Assembly: GCA_017437925.1 (NCBI GenBank)
Contig: JAFRWQ010000192.1
Coordinates: forward strand, 1 to 13,852
Reading direction: 5' to 3'
DNA length: 13,852 nucleotides
Source of the DNA: Bacillota bacterium
GTDB taxonomy: Bacteria; Bacillota_A; Clostridia; Peptostreptococcales; Anaerovoracaceae
Shown: positions 6,090 to 13,182 of the stretch, piece after piece
Position numbering within the stretch: the first letter of the stretch is position 1
How the letters are laid out: every line of letters begins with the position of its first letter
Position numbers and translations under genes: made by a program
Notes under the pieces: model-generated
Databases searched by the model: none
Seen by the model: the letters and a program-made list of their open reading frames with translations, nothing else
Told to the model about the DNA's origin: nothing

Positions 6090-8552
6090 GCTTGTTTCTC
6101 CTTTGCTTTCGGTCACGTCGGCGGTATCTTCGCCGGCCGTTATGTCTATGGGGCAGGACCCGCCGCAGGTCTGCTCTTCTCCGCTCTCAGCGCCAGCTCT
6201 AAGGAATTCGGGCAGGGGCGAAAGGGCAAACTTCGAGTCGCGCTTATTGCTTCTGATGCTAAAGAGGTTGAGCCTCAGCGCGTTGCTCACCACGAAGAAG
6301 CTGGAAAGGCTCATGGCGGCGGCTCCGAACATGGGATTCAGAGTTATTCCGAAGCGGGGGATGAGGGCTCCCGCCGCGATGGGTATGCCTATGACATTGT
6401 AGAAGAAGGCCCAGAAGAGATTCTCGTGGATGTTCCTAATGACCTGCCTGGAGAGCCTGATGGCTCCCACTACGTCCTTAAGGCTCGATCTCATCAGGAC
6501 CACGTCGGCCGCGTCTATGGCGACGTCGGCTCCGGCTCCTATGGCGACGCCTATATCGGCCCTCGTTAAGGCCGGGGCGTCGTTGATGCCATCGCCCACC
6601 ATGGCGGTGCTGCCGCTCTCCTGTATCTTTCTTATGACGGCCTCCTTGCCGTCGGGAAGCACGTCCGAGACTATGGCCTCAAGGCCCAGCTGGCGGCCTA
6701 TGGCGGCCGCTGTGCGGCTGTTGTCGCCGGTGAGCATGACAGGCTGAACGCCCATGCCCATGAGCTCTTGTATGGCCTCTTTGGAGTCTTCCTTTATGAC
6801 GTCAGCGACCGCGATGACTCCCAGGAGCTTTCCGCCGGCGGCGAAGTACAGGGGGGTCTTGCCGTCTTCCGCCAGGGTGTCGCCCGCGGCCTTAAGCTTG
6901 GAAGTGAGCAGGCCCTGTTCTTCCATGAGGGCGGCGTTCCCTCCGATAGCCTTGAGAAGCTCTCCGTTTCTTTCTATGCTGCCCGAGATGCCGTGGCCCG
7001 GCAGAGCCTTAAAGTCGGCCGAGGGCCTGAATTCCAGGCCTTTTTCTTCGGCGAACTCCCTGATGGCATTAGCCAGGGGGTGTTCGGACCGGGCTTCGAG
7101 GGACGCCGCCGCCCTGAGCAGCTCGTCTTCGCTGACGCCTTCAGCGGGGACAGTGTCGGTGAGACGGGGCTTTCCTTCGGTGATGGTCCCGGTCTTGTCC
7201 AGGACCACGTATTGTATCTTGCCCGCGGCCTCAAGGGACGAGGCTGTCTTAAAGAGTATGCCGTTCTTTGCGCCGAGGCCGCTTCCAACCATGATGGCGA
7301 CGGGAGTAGCGAGGCCCAGGGCGCAGGGGCAGCTGATGACCAGCACGCTGATCGCTCTGCCCAGGGCAAAGCCGAGGTCGCCTCTCGCTATCAGCCAGAT
7401 GATGAGATCGATGACGGCAATGCCTACGACGACGGGCACGAAGACGCCCGAGACCTTGTCCGCGATCTTGGCTATGGGAGCCTTGGAAGCCGCGGCGTTC
7501 TGCACCATCTCTATGATCTGCTGCAGGGTGGTGTCGGCTCCGACTCTGGTAGCTCTGCAGGTGAGGGACCCGTTCTGGTTGATGGTCGCGGCGCTGACAT
7601 TGCTGCCCGCCGATTTGTCGACGGGAAGGCTCTCGCCGGTAAGGGCTGCCTCGTTGACAGCGCTCTCCCCTTCCAGGACCACTCCGTCCACCGGGAAGCT
7701 CTCGCCGGGCCTTACCACGAAGACGTCGCCCTCCTCCACCTCTTCGGCGGGGACGGTGATCTCAAGCCCATCTCTTACCACGTGGGCTTCCTTGGGGGCC
7801 AGGTCCATCAGGCTTTTGATGGCGTTGGTGGTGCGTCCCTTGCTCATGGCCTCCAGCATCTTGCCTATGCTGATGAGGGTCAGTATCATGGCCGAGGACT
7901 CAAAGTACATGCCGGAGTGGAAGAGCTGGTGGGCCCTCTCCATATCGCCGGTGTTGGCGGCCCCGCACATCTGAAAGAACACCGCAGTGCTGTAGACAAA
8001 ACCCGCCATGGAGCCCATGGCGACCAGGGTGTCCATGTTGGCTCCCCCGCGCACCGCTCCCTTAAAACCGTTGACAAAGAACTTGCCGTTGATGATCATG
8101 ACTATGGCCGCCAGCATCATCTCGTAGAGGGCGATGGCGAGGGGGTTGTGGGCCAGGAAGGACGGAGCCGGCCAGCCCCACATGCTGTGGCCCATGGATA
8201 TGTACATCAGGGGCAGCAGCAGTATGAGGGACCAGATCAGCCTCTTCTTTATTACCGGGGTCTCGTGATCTTCAAGGGCTTCTCTTGCGGCCTTTTCCGC
8301 GGCCTGCCTTGAAGCGGCGCCGCTTTCGGCCTTCTTCATGGGGCTCGCTCCGTAGCCCGCCCTGTCCACCGCCTCGCATATGGAAGCGGGGGTCGCCGGG
8401 TCGTCGTAGCTCACCATCATGGAGTTGGTCAGAAGGTTCACCTGGACGTCGGTAACTCCCGGCACGCCCCTCACAGCCTTCTCCACATGGGCGCTGCAGG
8501 CCGCGCAGGACATGCCGGTCACATTGTATTTTTCGTTGCTTATCTTGCTCAC
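5874..8552 (-). CDS. copA: Copper-translocating P1B-type ATPase with N- and C-terminal heavy-metal domains
   Basis: This 892-aa inner-membrane pump exports Cu(I) from the cytoplasm using ATP. In order: an HMA domain with GMSCAAC (Cys16, Cys19); membrane helices from about 104; TGES (305-308) of the actuator; the transmembrane metal site CPC (408-410) with YN (718-719) and MSLSS (747-751), which together mark a Cu(I)-type pump; DKTGT (452-456) with the phosphorylated Asp452; HP (491-492); TGDN (608-611); GDGINDAP (653-660). Unusual is the tail: an Ala/Glu/Ser-rich linker with CGGSC (796-800), then a second HMA domain with GMMCPNC (Cys833, Cys836) at the very C-terminus. Most CopA proteins carry HMA domains only at the N-terminus. 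The start is GTG with AAGGT 6 nt upstream, 21 bp after the amidohydrolase stop. No cop-box operator was found, so copper control is not evident. Confidence 0.95.
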   Translation of the reverse strand: MSKISNEKYNVTGMSCAACSAHVEKAVRGVPGVTDVQVNLLTNSMMVSYDDPATPASICEAVDRAGYGASPMKKAESGAASRQAAEKAAREALEDHETPVIKKRLIWSLILLLPLMYISMGHSMWGWPAPSFLAHNPLAIALYEMMLAAIVMIINGKFFVNGFKGAVRGGANMDTLVAMGSMAGFVYSTAVFFQMCGAANTGDMERAHQLFHSGMYFESSAMILTLISIGKMLEAMSKGRTTNAIKSLMDLAPKEAHVVRDGLEITVPAEEVEEGDVFVVRPGESFPVDGVVLEGESAVNEAALTGESLPVDKSAGSNVSAATINQNGSLTCRATRVGADTTLQQIIEMVQNAAASKAPIAKIADKVSGVFVPVVVGIAVIDLIIWLIARGDLGFALGRAISVLVISCPCALGLATPVAIMVGSGLGAKNGILFKTASSLEAAGKIQYVVLDKTGTITEGKPRLTDTVPAEGVSEDELLRAAASLEARSEHPLANAIREFAEEKGLEFRPSADFKALPGHGISGSIERNGELLKAIGGNAALMEEQGLLTSKLKAAGDTLAEDGKTPLYFAAGGKLLGVIAVADVIKEDSKEAIQELMGMGVQPVMLTGDNSRTAAAIGRQLGLEAIVSDVLPDGKEAVIRKIQESGSTAMVGDGINDAPALTRADIGVAIGAGADVAIDAADVVLMRSSLKDVVGAIRLSRQVIRNIHENLFWAFFYNVIGIPIAAGALIPRFGITLNPMFGAAAMSLSSFFVVSNALRLNLFSIRSNKRDSKFALSPLPEFLRAGAESGEEQTCGGSCPIDITAGEDTADVTESKGETSMKKEVKVNGMMCPNCVKHVKRALEGIEGVEAAEVSLENKNAIVTMNAEISDETFKAAIEDAGYEFAGTAAV
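6097..6104 (-). promoter_or_regulatory. Internal Shine-Dalgarno sequence before the C-terminal HMA domain of copA
   Basis: AAAGGAGA on the minus strand, within the codons for Lys-Gly-Glu, lies 8 nt before an in-frame ATG at 6089. Its spacing and strength are those of a genuine translation start. Confidence 0.5.
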
Positions 8553-8573
8553 TTATCTACCTTCAGCCGGGAA

Positions 8574-9995
8574 TTACCAGATCTCGGGCTTGGCGTCGGC
8601 GGGAAGAGGATTGGGATAGGTCTCTCCGTCCAGAATCTCAAGCCAGTTCTGCTTCGCGGCTTCGACCAGCTTCTCGTCCATGAGGAAGTCGCAGGCGGTG
8701 GCTGCCATGACCTTGGCGGCTGCCAGCATGCCCTTCTTGGCTACGCTGCCCTTGCCCTGGGCGACCACCTGCCAGGCGTGGCCCGGAGTTCCGGCGGCGA
8801 GGGTCGCGACATTGATCTGTCCGCAGGGTACGACCCAGCTGACATCGCCCACGTCAGTGGAGCCCTTGCTTCCGCCCAGAGGCTGCTTGATAACAAAGTT
8901 CCAGATGGGCTGCTCAAGAAGCTTGGAGGCGTCCTTACCCGCGATCTTCTTGGCGAGACCCTTGAGGTTGTTCTTGTCCAGCTCGGTGATGACCTGCTGG
9001 AAGGCCTTTGCGTACTCCAGCTCCTCCTCGGTGTAATCGATGGGGATCACCTCGTCCATGTGCTCGCCCAGCTTCTCGTTGATCACGTCGTTGGCGACGA
9101 AATCGGAGTAGGCGGCAACCTGCCTGATATCGACCTTGGTCTGGGTCATGAGGGCGGCGCCTCTGGCGCAGTCGCAGACTCTCTCGTAGAGCTCCTTGAC
9201 CTGAGTGACCTTGGGAGCCCTGATGGCGTAGAGCACCTGGGCTTCGGACTGGACCACGTTGGGGGCGGTGCCTCCGGCGTTGATGATGGCGTAGTGGATG
9301 CGGGCCTCGTCTATCATATGCTCTCTCATATAGTTGACGCCCACGTCCATGAGCTCGACGGCGTCGAGAGCGGAGCGGCCCAGATGGGGAGCTCCGGCGG
9401 CGTGGGAGGACAGGCCGTGGAAGGTGAAGAAGACCCTGAAGTTGGCCAGGGACCCGTTCTCTACGACCTTGTTCATATATCCGGGATGCCAGGTGATGGC
9501 GATGTCCACGTCGTTAAAGCAGCCTTCTCTTACCAGGAAGGCCTTGCCGCCGGCGTTCTCTTCGGCGGGGCAGCCGTAGTAGCGGATGGTGCCTTTTATT
9601 TTGCCCTGATCCATCAGGTCCTTTACCGCGACGGCGGCGGCAAGGGAAGCTCCGCCCAGCAGGTTGTGGCCGCAGCCGTGGCCGTCCCCTCCGGGGATGA
9701 TGGGGGTGTGGACCGGGTTGTCGGCTTCCTGGGAAAGGCCGGACAGGGCGTCGAACTCGCCCAGAAGGCCCACGACGGGCTTTCCGCTGCCGTACTCGGC
9801 GACGAAGGCGGTCTCCTCGCCTCCTATGCCTTTGGTGACCTTGAAGCCCTGGCTCTCCATGTATTCGGCTTCGGCCTTGCAGGACTTGAACTCCTGAAAG
9901 CGCGACTCCGCGTAGTCCCAGACCTTGTCGCTGATCTCGCAGCTGAGCTTTGCCTTGGCGTCAACCAGGGCGGCAATATCCTTCATGTAACTCAT
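8574..9995 (-). CDS. AbgB-like M20D amidohydrolase (copy adjacent to copA)
   Basis: This 473-aa protein is a cytoplasmic metal-dependent amidohydrolase of the M20D group, closest in pattern and length to the AbgB subunit of p-aminobenzoyl-glutamate hydrolase (E. coli AbgB is 481 aa). Motifs: GEFDALSG (79-86), DGHGCGHNLLG with metal-ligand candidates Cys108 and His110, CPAEEN with Glu145-Glu146, WHPG with His170, SSHAAGAPHLGRSALDAVE (196-214) of the dimerisation lid domain, and GSTDVGDVSW (378-387). The start is ATG 9995, because AAGGAGGTCA lies 6 nt upstream; a longer open frame to 10256 only crosses the terminator and end of the neighbouring gene. It is first in the operon with copA and the M81 gene and has its own promoter. 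The substrate is unknown; p-aminobenzoyl-glutamate is only a family guess, and no AbgA or AbgT is present. Confidence 0.88.
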   Translation of the reverse strand: MSYMKDIAALVDAKAKLSCEISDKVWDYAESRFQEFKSCKAEAEYMESQGFKVTKGIGGEETAFVAEYGSGKPVVGLLGEFDALSGLSQEADNPVHTPIIPGGDGHGCGHNLLGGASLAAAVAVKDLMDQGKIKGTIRYYGCPAEENAGGKAFLVREGCFNDVDIAITWHPGYMNKVVENGSLANFRVFFTFHGLSSHAAGAPHLGRSALDAVELMDVGVNYMREHMIDEARIHYAIINAGGTAPNVVQSEAQVLYAIRAPKVTQVKELYERVCDCARGAALMTQTKVDIRQVAAYSDFVANDVINEKLGEHMDEVIPIDYTEEELEYAKAFQQVITELDKNNLKGLAKKIAGKDASKLLEQPIWNFVIKQPLGGSKGSTDVGDVSWVVPCGQINVATLAAGTPGHAWQVVAQGKGSVAKKGMLAAAKVMAATACDFLMDEKLVEAAKQNWLEILDGETYPNPLPADAKPEIW

Positions 9996-10060
9996 AAATT
10001 GACCTCCTTTTAAAGCTCTTAAGGCCTTCCGCCGCAAGAGCCAAACTATCCTTATACTAT

Positions 10061-10071
10061 ATTTTAGCACA
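10061..10071 (-). promoter_or_regulatory. Extended -10 promoter of the amidohydrolase-copA-M81 operon
   Basis: On the minus strand TGTGC directly precedes TAAAAT (10061-10066), an extended -10 element. No good -35 is present because the region 17 bp upstream is the terminator stem of the preceding gene. Transcription would begin near 10054, giving a leader of about 60 nt before the ATG at 9995. Confidence 0.5.
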
Positions 10072-10077
10072 AATAAA

Positions 10078-10109
10078 CCGGCCCCGCGATAAATTCTTCG
10101 CGGAGCCGG
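10078..10109 (-). terminator. Intrinsic terminator between the two amidohydrolase genes
   Basis: On the minus strand an 11-bp stem with one mismatch (CCGGCTCCGCG and CGCGGGGCCGG, 10-nt loop) is followed by TTTATTTG. It lies about 40 nt after the stop of the first amidohydrolase gene and immediately before the promoter of the second, so the two copies are separate transcription units. Confidence 0.8.
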
Positions 10110-10146
10110 AGCTTTAAAGCTTTGTATTGTTGTTTTCGGGACTGAC

Positions 10147-11565
10147 TTACCAGATCTCGGGCTTAAGATCCCTGGGCAGGGCGTTGGGATCGGTCTCGCC
10201 CTCGAGCCTTTGGGCAAGCTCGGCCTTCGCGGCCTTGACCAATGCCTCGTCGGCAAAGAAATCGCAGGCGGTGACGGCGAGAAGCTTCGCCGCGGCCAGC
10301 ATACCCTTCTTGGCTACGCTGCCCTTGCCCTGAGCGACCACCTGCCAGGCGTGGCCGGGGGTACCGGCAGCCAGGGTCGCTATGCCGAACTGGGCGGTGG
10401 GCACCACCCAGCTGACGTTGCCCACGTCGGTGGAGCCTCCGTTCTTAACGTAGCCGGGAAGCCTGAAATTCCATATGGGCTGCTCAAGAAGCTTCGCTGC
10501 GTCCTTTCCCGCTACCTTCTTTGCCTTCGCCTTGAGACTGCTCCTGTCGAGCTCGGTGATGGCTTCCTGGAACCTCTTCGCGTAGGCGAGCTCCTCTTCG
10601 GTGTACTCTATGGGCAGTATCTCGTCCATGTGAACCATGAAGCGGTCCGCGATCACATCGTTTCCTATGCAGTCGTAGCAGGCCGAGACCTGCCTGATGT
10701 CGACCTTGGTCTGGGTCATGAGGGCCGCGCCCTTCGCGCAGTCGCTGACCCTCCCGAAGAGCTCCATGACCTCGCCCATCCTGGGGGCCCTGATGGCGTA
10801 GAGCACCTGGGCTCTTGCCTGCACCACGTTGGGAGCGGTGCCGCCGGTATCGGTGATGGCGTAGTGGATGCGGGCTTCATCGCTCATGTGCTCTCTCATG
10901 TAATTGACGCCCACGTCCATAAGCTCGACGGCGTCAAGGGCCGAGCGGCCCAGCTGGGGGGCTCCCGCAGCGTGGGAGGAAAGGCCGTGGAAGGTGTAGA
11001 ATACCCTGATGTTGGCCAGGGATCCGTTGCCGTTGACCTGGTTGGCCCAGCCGGGATGCCAGGTGAGGCAGATGTCGCAGTCGTCAAAGAGGCCTGCCCT
11101 CACCATGAAGGACTTGCCCGCCGCGTTCTCTTCGGCGGGACAGCCGTAGAAGCGCACTGTACCCTTGATCCTGCCCTGCTCTATCAGTTCCTTCACTGCG
11201 ACGGCGGCGGCAAGGTCGGCGGTCCCCAGGAGGTTGTGTCCGCAGCCGTGGCCGTCGGCTCCCGCCTCTATGGGGCAGTGCTCCGAAACGTCGGCCTGCT
11301 GGGAAAGGCCCGACAGGGCGTCATACTCTCCGAGAAAGCCTATGACCGGCTTTCCGCTGCCGTATTCGGCGACCAGGGCGGTGTCCTCGTCGGCAACGCC
11401 CAGCTTTACCTTAAAGCCCTGAGACTTCAGGTACTCCGCATCAAGCCTGCTCGACTGAAACTCCTGAAAGCGGGACTCGGCGAAGTCCCATATCCTGTCG
11501 CTGAGCTCGAAAAACTCCTCTTTTCTGCCCTCCAAAAGGGCCGAGATCTCACTGAGATAGTCCAT
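10147..11565 (-). CDS. AbgB-like M20D amidohydrolase (second tandem copy)
   Basis: This 472-aa protein is a close paralogue of the neighbouring amidohydrolase, roughly two thirds identical by eye over the full length, including the same C-terminal LKPEIW/AKPEIW end. The same motifs are present: GEYDALSG (79-86), DGHGCGHNLLG with Cys108/His110, CPAEEN with Glu145-Glu146, WHPG with His170, SSHAAGAPQLGRSALDAVE (196-214), and GSTDVGNVSW in place of GSTDVGDVSW. The two differ most in the first 25 residues, around 91-101 and in the substrate-side segment near 366-376, which may mean a different substrate preference. The ATG at 11565 has AGGAG about 5 nt upstream; the open frame extends to 11727 but those residues are AT-rich promoter DNA. 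It is transcribed alone, from 11647-11675 to the terminator at 10078-10109. A heterodimer with its paralogue, as in AbgA-AbgB, is possible. Confidence 0.88.
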   Translation of the reverse strand: MDYLSEISALLEGRKEEFFELSDRIWDFAESRFQEFQSSRLDAEYLKSQGFKVKLGVADEDTALVAEYGSGKPVIGFLGEYDALSGLSQQADVSEHCPIEAGADGHGCGHNLLGTADLAAAVAVKELIEQGRIKGTVRFYGCPAEENAAGKSFMVRAGLFDDCDICLTWHPGWANQVNGNGSLANIRVFYTFHGLSSHAAGAPQLGRSALDAVELMDVGVNYMREHMSDEARIHYAITDTGGTAPNVVQARAQVLYAIRAPRMGEVMELFGRVSDCAKGAALMTQTKVDIRQVSACYDCIGNDVIADRFMVHMDEILPIEYTEEELAYAKRFQEAITELDRSSLKAKAKKVAGKDAAKLLEQPIWNFRLPGYVKNGGSTDVGNVSWVVPTAQFGIATLAAGTPGHAWQVVAQGKGSVAKKGMLAAAKLLAVTACDFFADEALVKAAKAELAQRLEGETDPNALPRDLKPEIW

Positions 11566-11646
11566 ACTGCTCCTTTCACAACTATATCTGCTGACGTTCG
11601 AAGTGTATAAGTTTAATACCTTGATATCTGTACTATTGGCAGAATA

Positions 11647-11675
11647 AGTATAATATGGAGAACGTTTAACTTCAA
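11647..11675 (-). promoter_or_regulatory. Sigma-70 promoter of the second amidohydrolase gene
   Basis: On the minus strand TTGAAG (11670-11675) and TATACT (11647-11652) are 17 bp apart. Transcription would start near 11640, about 75 nt before the ATG at 11565. Confidence 0.65.
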
Positions 11676-11701
11676 TATTGATAGCTACCGAGTCGCGAAG
11701 A

Positions 11702-11712
11702 TGTGCTATTAT
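11702..11712 (+). promoter_or_regulatory. Possible rightward extended -10 element before the Rhs fragment
   Basis: TGTGCTATTAT matches an extended -10 on the plus strand and resembles the promoters at 4160-4172 and 10061-10071. No -35 box sits at the right distance. If active, it would transcribe the AT-rich Rhs/immunity region. Confidence 0.25.
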
Positions 11713-11782
11713 AATGCGACCTTGCAAATGTTAATATAATGGTACACAATAGACTGGAACCAGTATATCATTTATTGAATGA

Positions 11783-12166
11783 GTCACAGAAAGCACCTCT
11801 AAGGGAGGGCTGAACCTGTTCGTATATTGTTTAAATGACTCCGTTAATAATATTGATATAAACGGGTTATTCACAGTAGGAATTGGATTTGAAGGTTCCG
11901 TGACGCTTTCAGATGGTTATCGTTATTCGATTGGCACACAGTATGTAGCTGATAGTGAAGGACAACGAGGAACGATTTTTTATCAAGCTGTAGGAGGATC
12001 ATGTAAAGTATTAGGGATCGAATATGTATCCGGAAATGGATATTGGGGAATAACTGTATCAGCTGGATATGGAATTACAGAAATTCATCAAGAACTTACA
12101 CATACAACAATATTACACAAGGAAATAGTGTTAATAGACGATTACGACTGTTTCTATCAAAAATAG
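11783..12166 (+). pseudogene. Orphan Rhs tip: end of Rhs core plus unrecognised C-terminal (toxin-like) domain
   Basis: The frame is open from 11783 to a TAG at 12164-12166. Its first part reads GLNLFVYCLNDSVNNIDING, which matches the closing motif of the Rhs/YD-repeat core, usually of the form GLNLYVYCLNNPVxxxDPSG, after which polymorphic-toxin C-terminal domains begin. Everything before this motif is missing, and the sequence 5' of it is not Rhs in any frame. After it come about 96 residues rich in Gly, Ser, Thr and Tyr with alternating beta-like pattern (TVGIGFEGSVTLSDGYRYSI, then ISVSAGYGI-type segments), ending FYQK. No toxin family was recognised. The only conventional start in frame is the GTG at 11900, without a good ribosome binding site, which would drop the Rhs motif. 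It is therefore most likely a silent or orphan cassette. Low GC and different codons from the genes to the left suggest transfer. Confidence 0.65.
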
Positions 12167-12230
12167 AATTTACAATGTATCAAACCATGGTTCATGTTAA
12201 CGGATTTTGCACTCATATATTGACAAGAGA

Positions 12231-12623
12231 ATGGGCATGCCACTTATAGAAATAATCTACTGGTCATTATCCTTAGTAACAGTAATAGTTGTATTTATTA
12301 TGGGTTCAAGACCCTCAATTGCTTTACTCGGAAGCTTGGGTTTTGGACTCATTACCTCATTAATTCTATGGATAAGTATCGCCAAGAAAAAAAGCAACTT
12401 TTATGAACTGTTATTCAAAGTAAAAGGCAAGGCTGATTATGGTTTATTCCAAACTAACGGGAAAACAGATCTGGGATTATTATTCCATGCGATAGATGCA
12501 GGCAGCATAGATGTATCACCGAAGGAAATAAAATATCTTCAGTCATTAAAACGAACTGATTATAGTTTTATAACTATGGTAATAACGTTCGTACTGGAGT
12601 TTTGTATAAACAACGGGATTTAG
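12231..12623 (+). CDS. Small membrane protein, candidate immunity protein (copy 1)
   Basis: This protein of about 130 aa is not recognised as a named family. It has two N-terminal hydrophobic helices (about 3-23, from PLIEIIYWSLSLVTVIVVFI; and about 28-49, containing LLGSLGFGLITSLILW), a cytoplasmic-looking central domain of about 60 residues (SNFYELLFKVKGK to KYLQSLKRTDYS), and a third hydrophobic stretch at the C-terminus (FITMVITFVLEFC). It is a paralogue of the next gene. The start is uncertain: ATG 12231, ATG 12237 and TTG 12207 are all possible and none has a strong ribosome binding site; the TTG would match the TTG start of copy 2. Its place directly after an Rhs C-terminal fragment suggests an immunity protein against a membrane-acting toxin. 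That role is inference. Confidence 0.6.
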   Translation: MGMPLIEIIYWSLSLVTVIVVFIMGSRPSIALLGSLGFGLITSLILWISIAKKKSNFYELLFKVKGKADYGLFQTNGKTDLGLLFHAIDAGSIDVSPKEIKYLQSLKRTDYSFITMVITFVLEFCINNGI

Positions 12624-12652
12624 AATCTCCATTTAAAGAGAAGGTGTAAAAC

Positions 12653-13057
12653 TTGCTTATAATTAAAAGAATGCCAGCTCTGGAGTTGTTTTACTGGGCC
12701 GTATCTTCAGCCACATTCATTTTTGAGTGGATCTACAGGGTAAGGGTAAGCGCCTTTGAGGGAAAATGTTTATTTGTCATGCTTTTTGCCCTTCTGTTTT
12801 TATGGATGAATACGATGGCTAAAAACAGTGGGTTCCATCAGTTGGTTGATGCTGTCAAAGGCAAAAATCGTTCCAGGGAACTTATAACATTCAGCAACAT
12901 ATACATGGTTTTCGAAGGAATAGAAGCCGGAATTATATCAGTGTCTGAAGAGAATCTTAATAAGCTTAAATCATTAAGACGGTCAATGTATTACGGCACT
13001 ATCCCAATTATCCTCTGCCTTATGACTTTTGCAGCGTTATCATCGACCTCTCGGTGA
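12653..13057 (+). CDS. Small membrane protein, candidate immunity protein (copy 2)
   Basis: This 134-aa paralogue of the preceding gene has the same plan: a start region IIKRM followed by PALELFYWAVSSATFIF (compare PLIEIIYWSLSLVTVIV), a second hydrophobic helix (CLFVMLFALLFLWMNTM), a central domain with matching blocks (FHQLVDAVKGK against FYELLFKVKGK; GIEAGIISVSEENLNKLKSL against AIDAGSIDVSPKEIKYLQSL), and a C-terminal hydrophobic stretch (IPIILCLMTFAAL). The TTG start at 12653 has GAAGG about 9 nt upstream; the ATG at 12671 is the alternative. The gap to the upstream stop is 29 bp, so they are probably co-transcribed. Tandem diverged copies are usual for immunity genes in polymorphic-toxin loci, which supports but does not prove that role. 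Confidence 0.65.
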   Translation: MLIIKRMPALELFYWAVSSATFIFEWIYRVRVSAFEGKCLFVMLFALLFLWMNTMAKNSGFHQLVDAVKGKNRSRELITFSNIYMVFEGIEAGIISVSEENLNKLKSLRRSMYYGTIPIILCLMTFAALSSTSR

Positions 13058-13065
13058 ATTATTGA

Positions 13066-13182
13066 ATCATACATAGCTTTACAGAAGGCCAAGCGTTGCG
13101 AGATTGGCTTTCAAACTATAGCTTTGAAGATCAATATGAATGGGTAATAAAAATCTTAAAAATGTTTGGAGTAGATATATGA
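13066..13182 (+). pseudogene. C-terminal remnant of a truncated gene before the DUF2019-like gene
   Basis: A 38-codon frame without a start codon reads as a plausible protein tail (SFTEGQALRDWLSNYSFEDQ, then YEWVIKILKMFGVDI) and stops at TGA 13180-13182. The TGA overlaps an ATG (ATGA) of the next gene, and GGAG 7 nt before that ATG lies in its codons, as in a natural gene junction. The 5' part of the gene has been lost, and the break lies just after the second membrane-protein gene. The residues resemble no family I can name; a toxin or immunity tail is likely from context. Confidence 0.4.

Noticed and set aside
6754..8312. Two long plus-strand open frames opposite copA
   Set aside because: Both are low-complexity Ser/Pro/Ala or Gly/His-rich reverse frames over a gene with all P-type ATPase motifs.
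8487..10013. Long plus-strand open frame of about 508 codons opposite the amidohydrolase gene
   Set aside because: It lies antisense to a gene with clear M20D motifs; it is rich in Gly, Val, His and Asp as expected of the reverse frame of GC-rich coding DNA and shows no family motif.
9996..10256. N-terminal extension of the first amidohydrolase to 10256
   Set aside because: The extension would cross the terminator and promoter between the two genes and the end of the second copy; the ATG at 9995 has an excellent ribosome binding site.
10210..11610. Long plus-strand open frame of about 466 codons opposite the second amidohydrolase
   Set aside because: It is the same antisense pattern as in the first copy, and the two antisense products resemble each other only because the genes on the other strand are paralogues.
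11705..11733. Possible hairpin with GTCGC/GCGAC arms in the amidohydrolase promoter region
   Set aside because: The stem is only 5 bp with a long loop, so it is within chance expectation.
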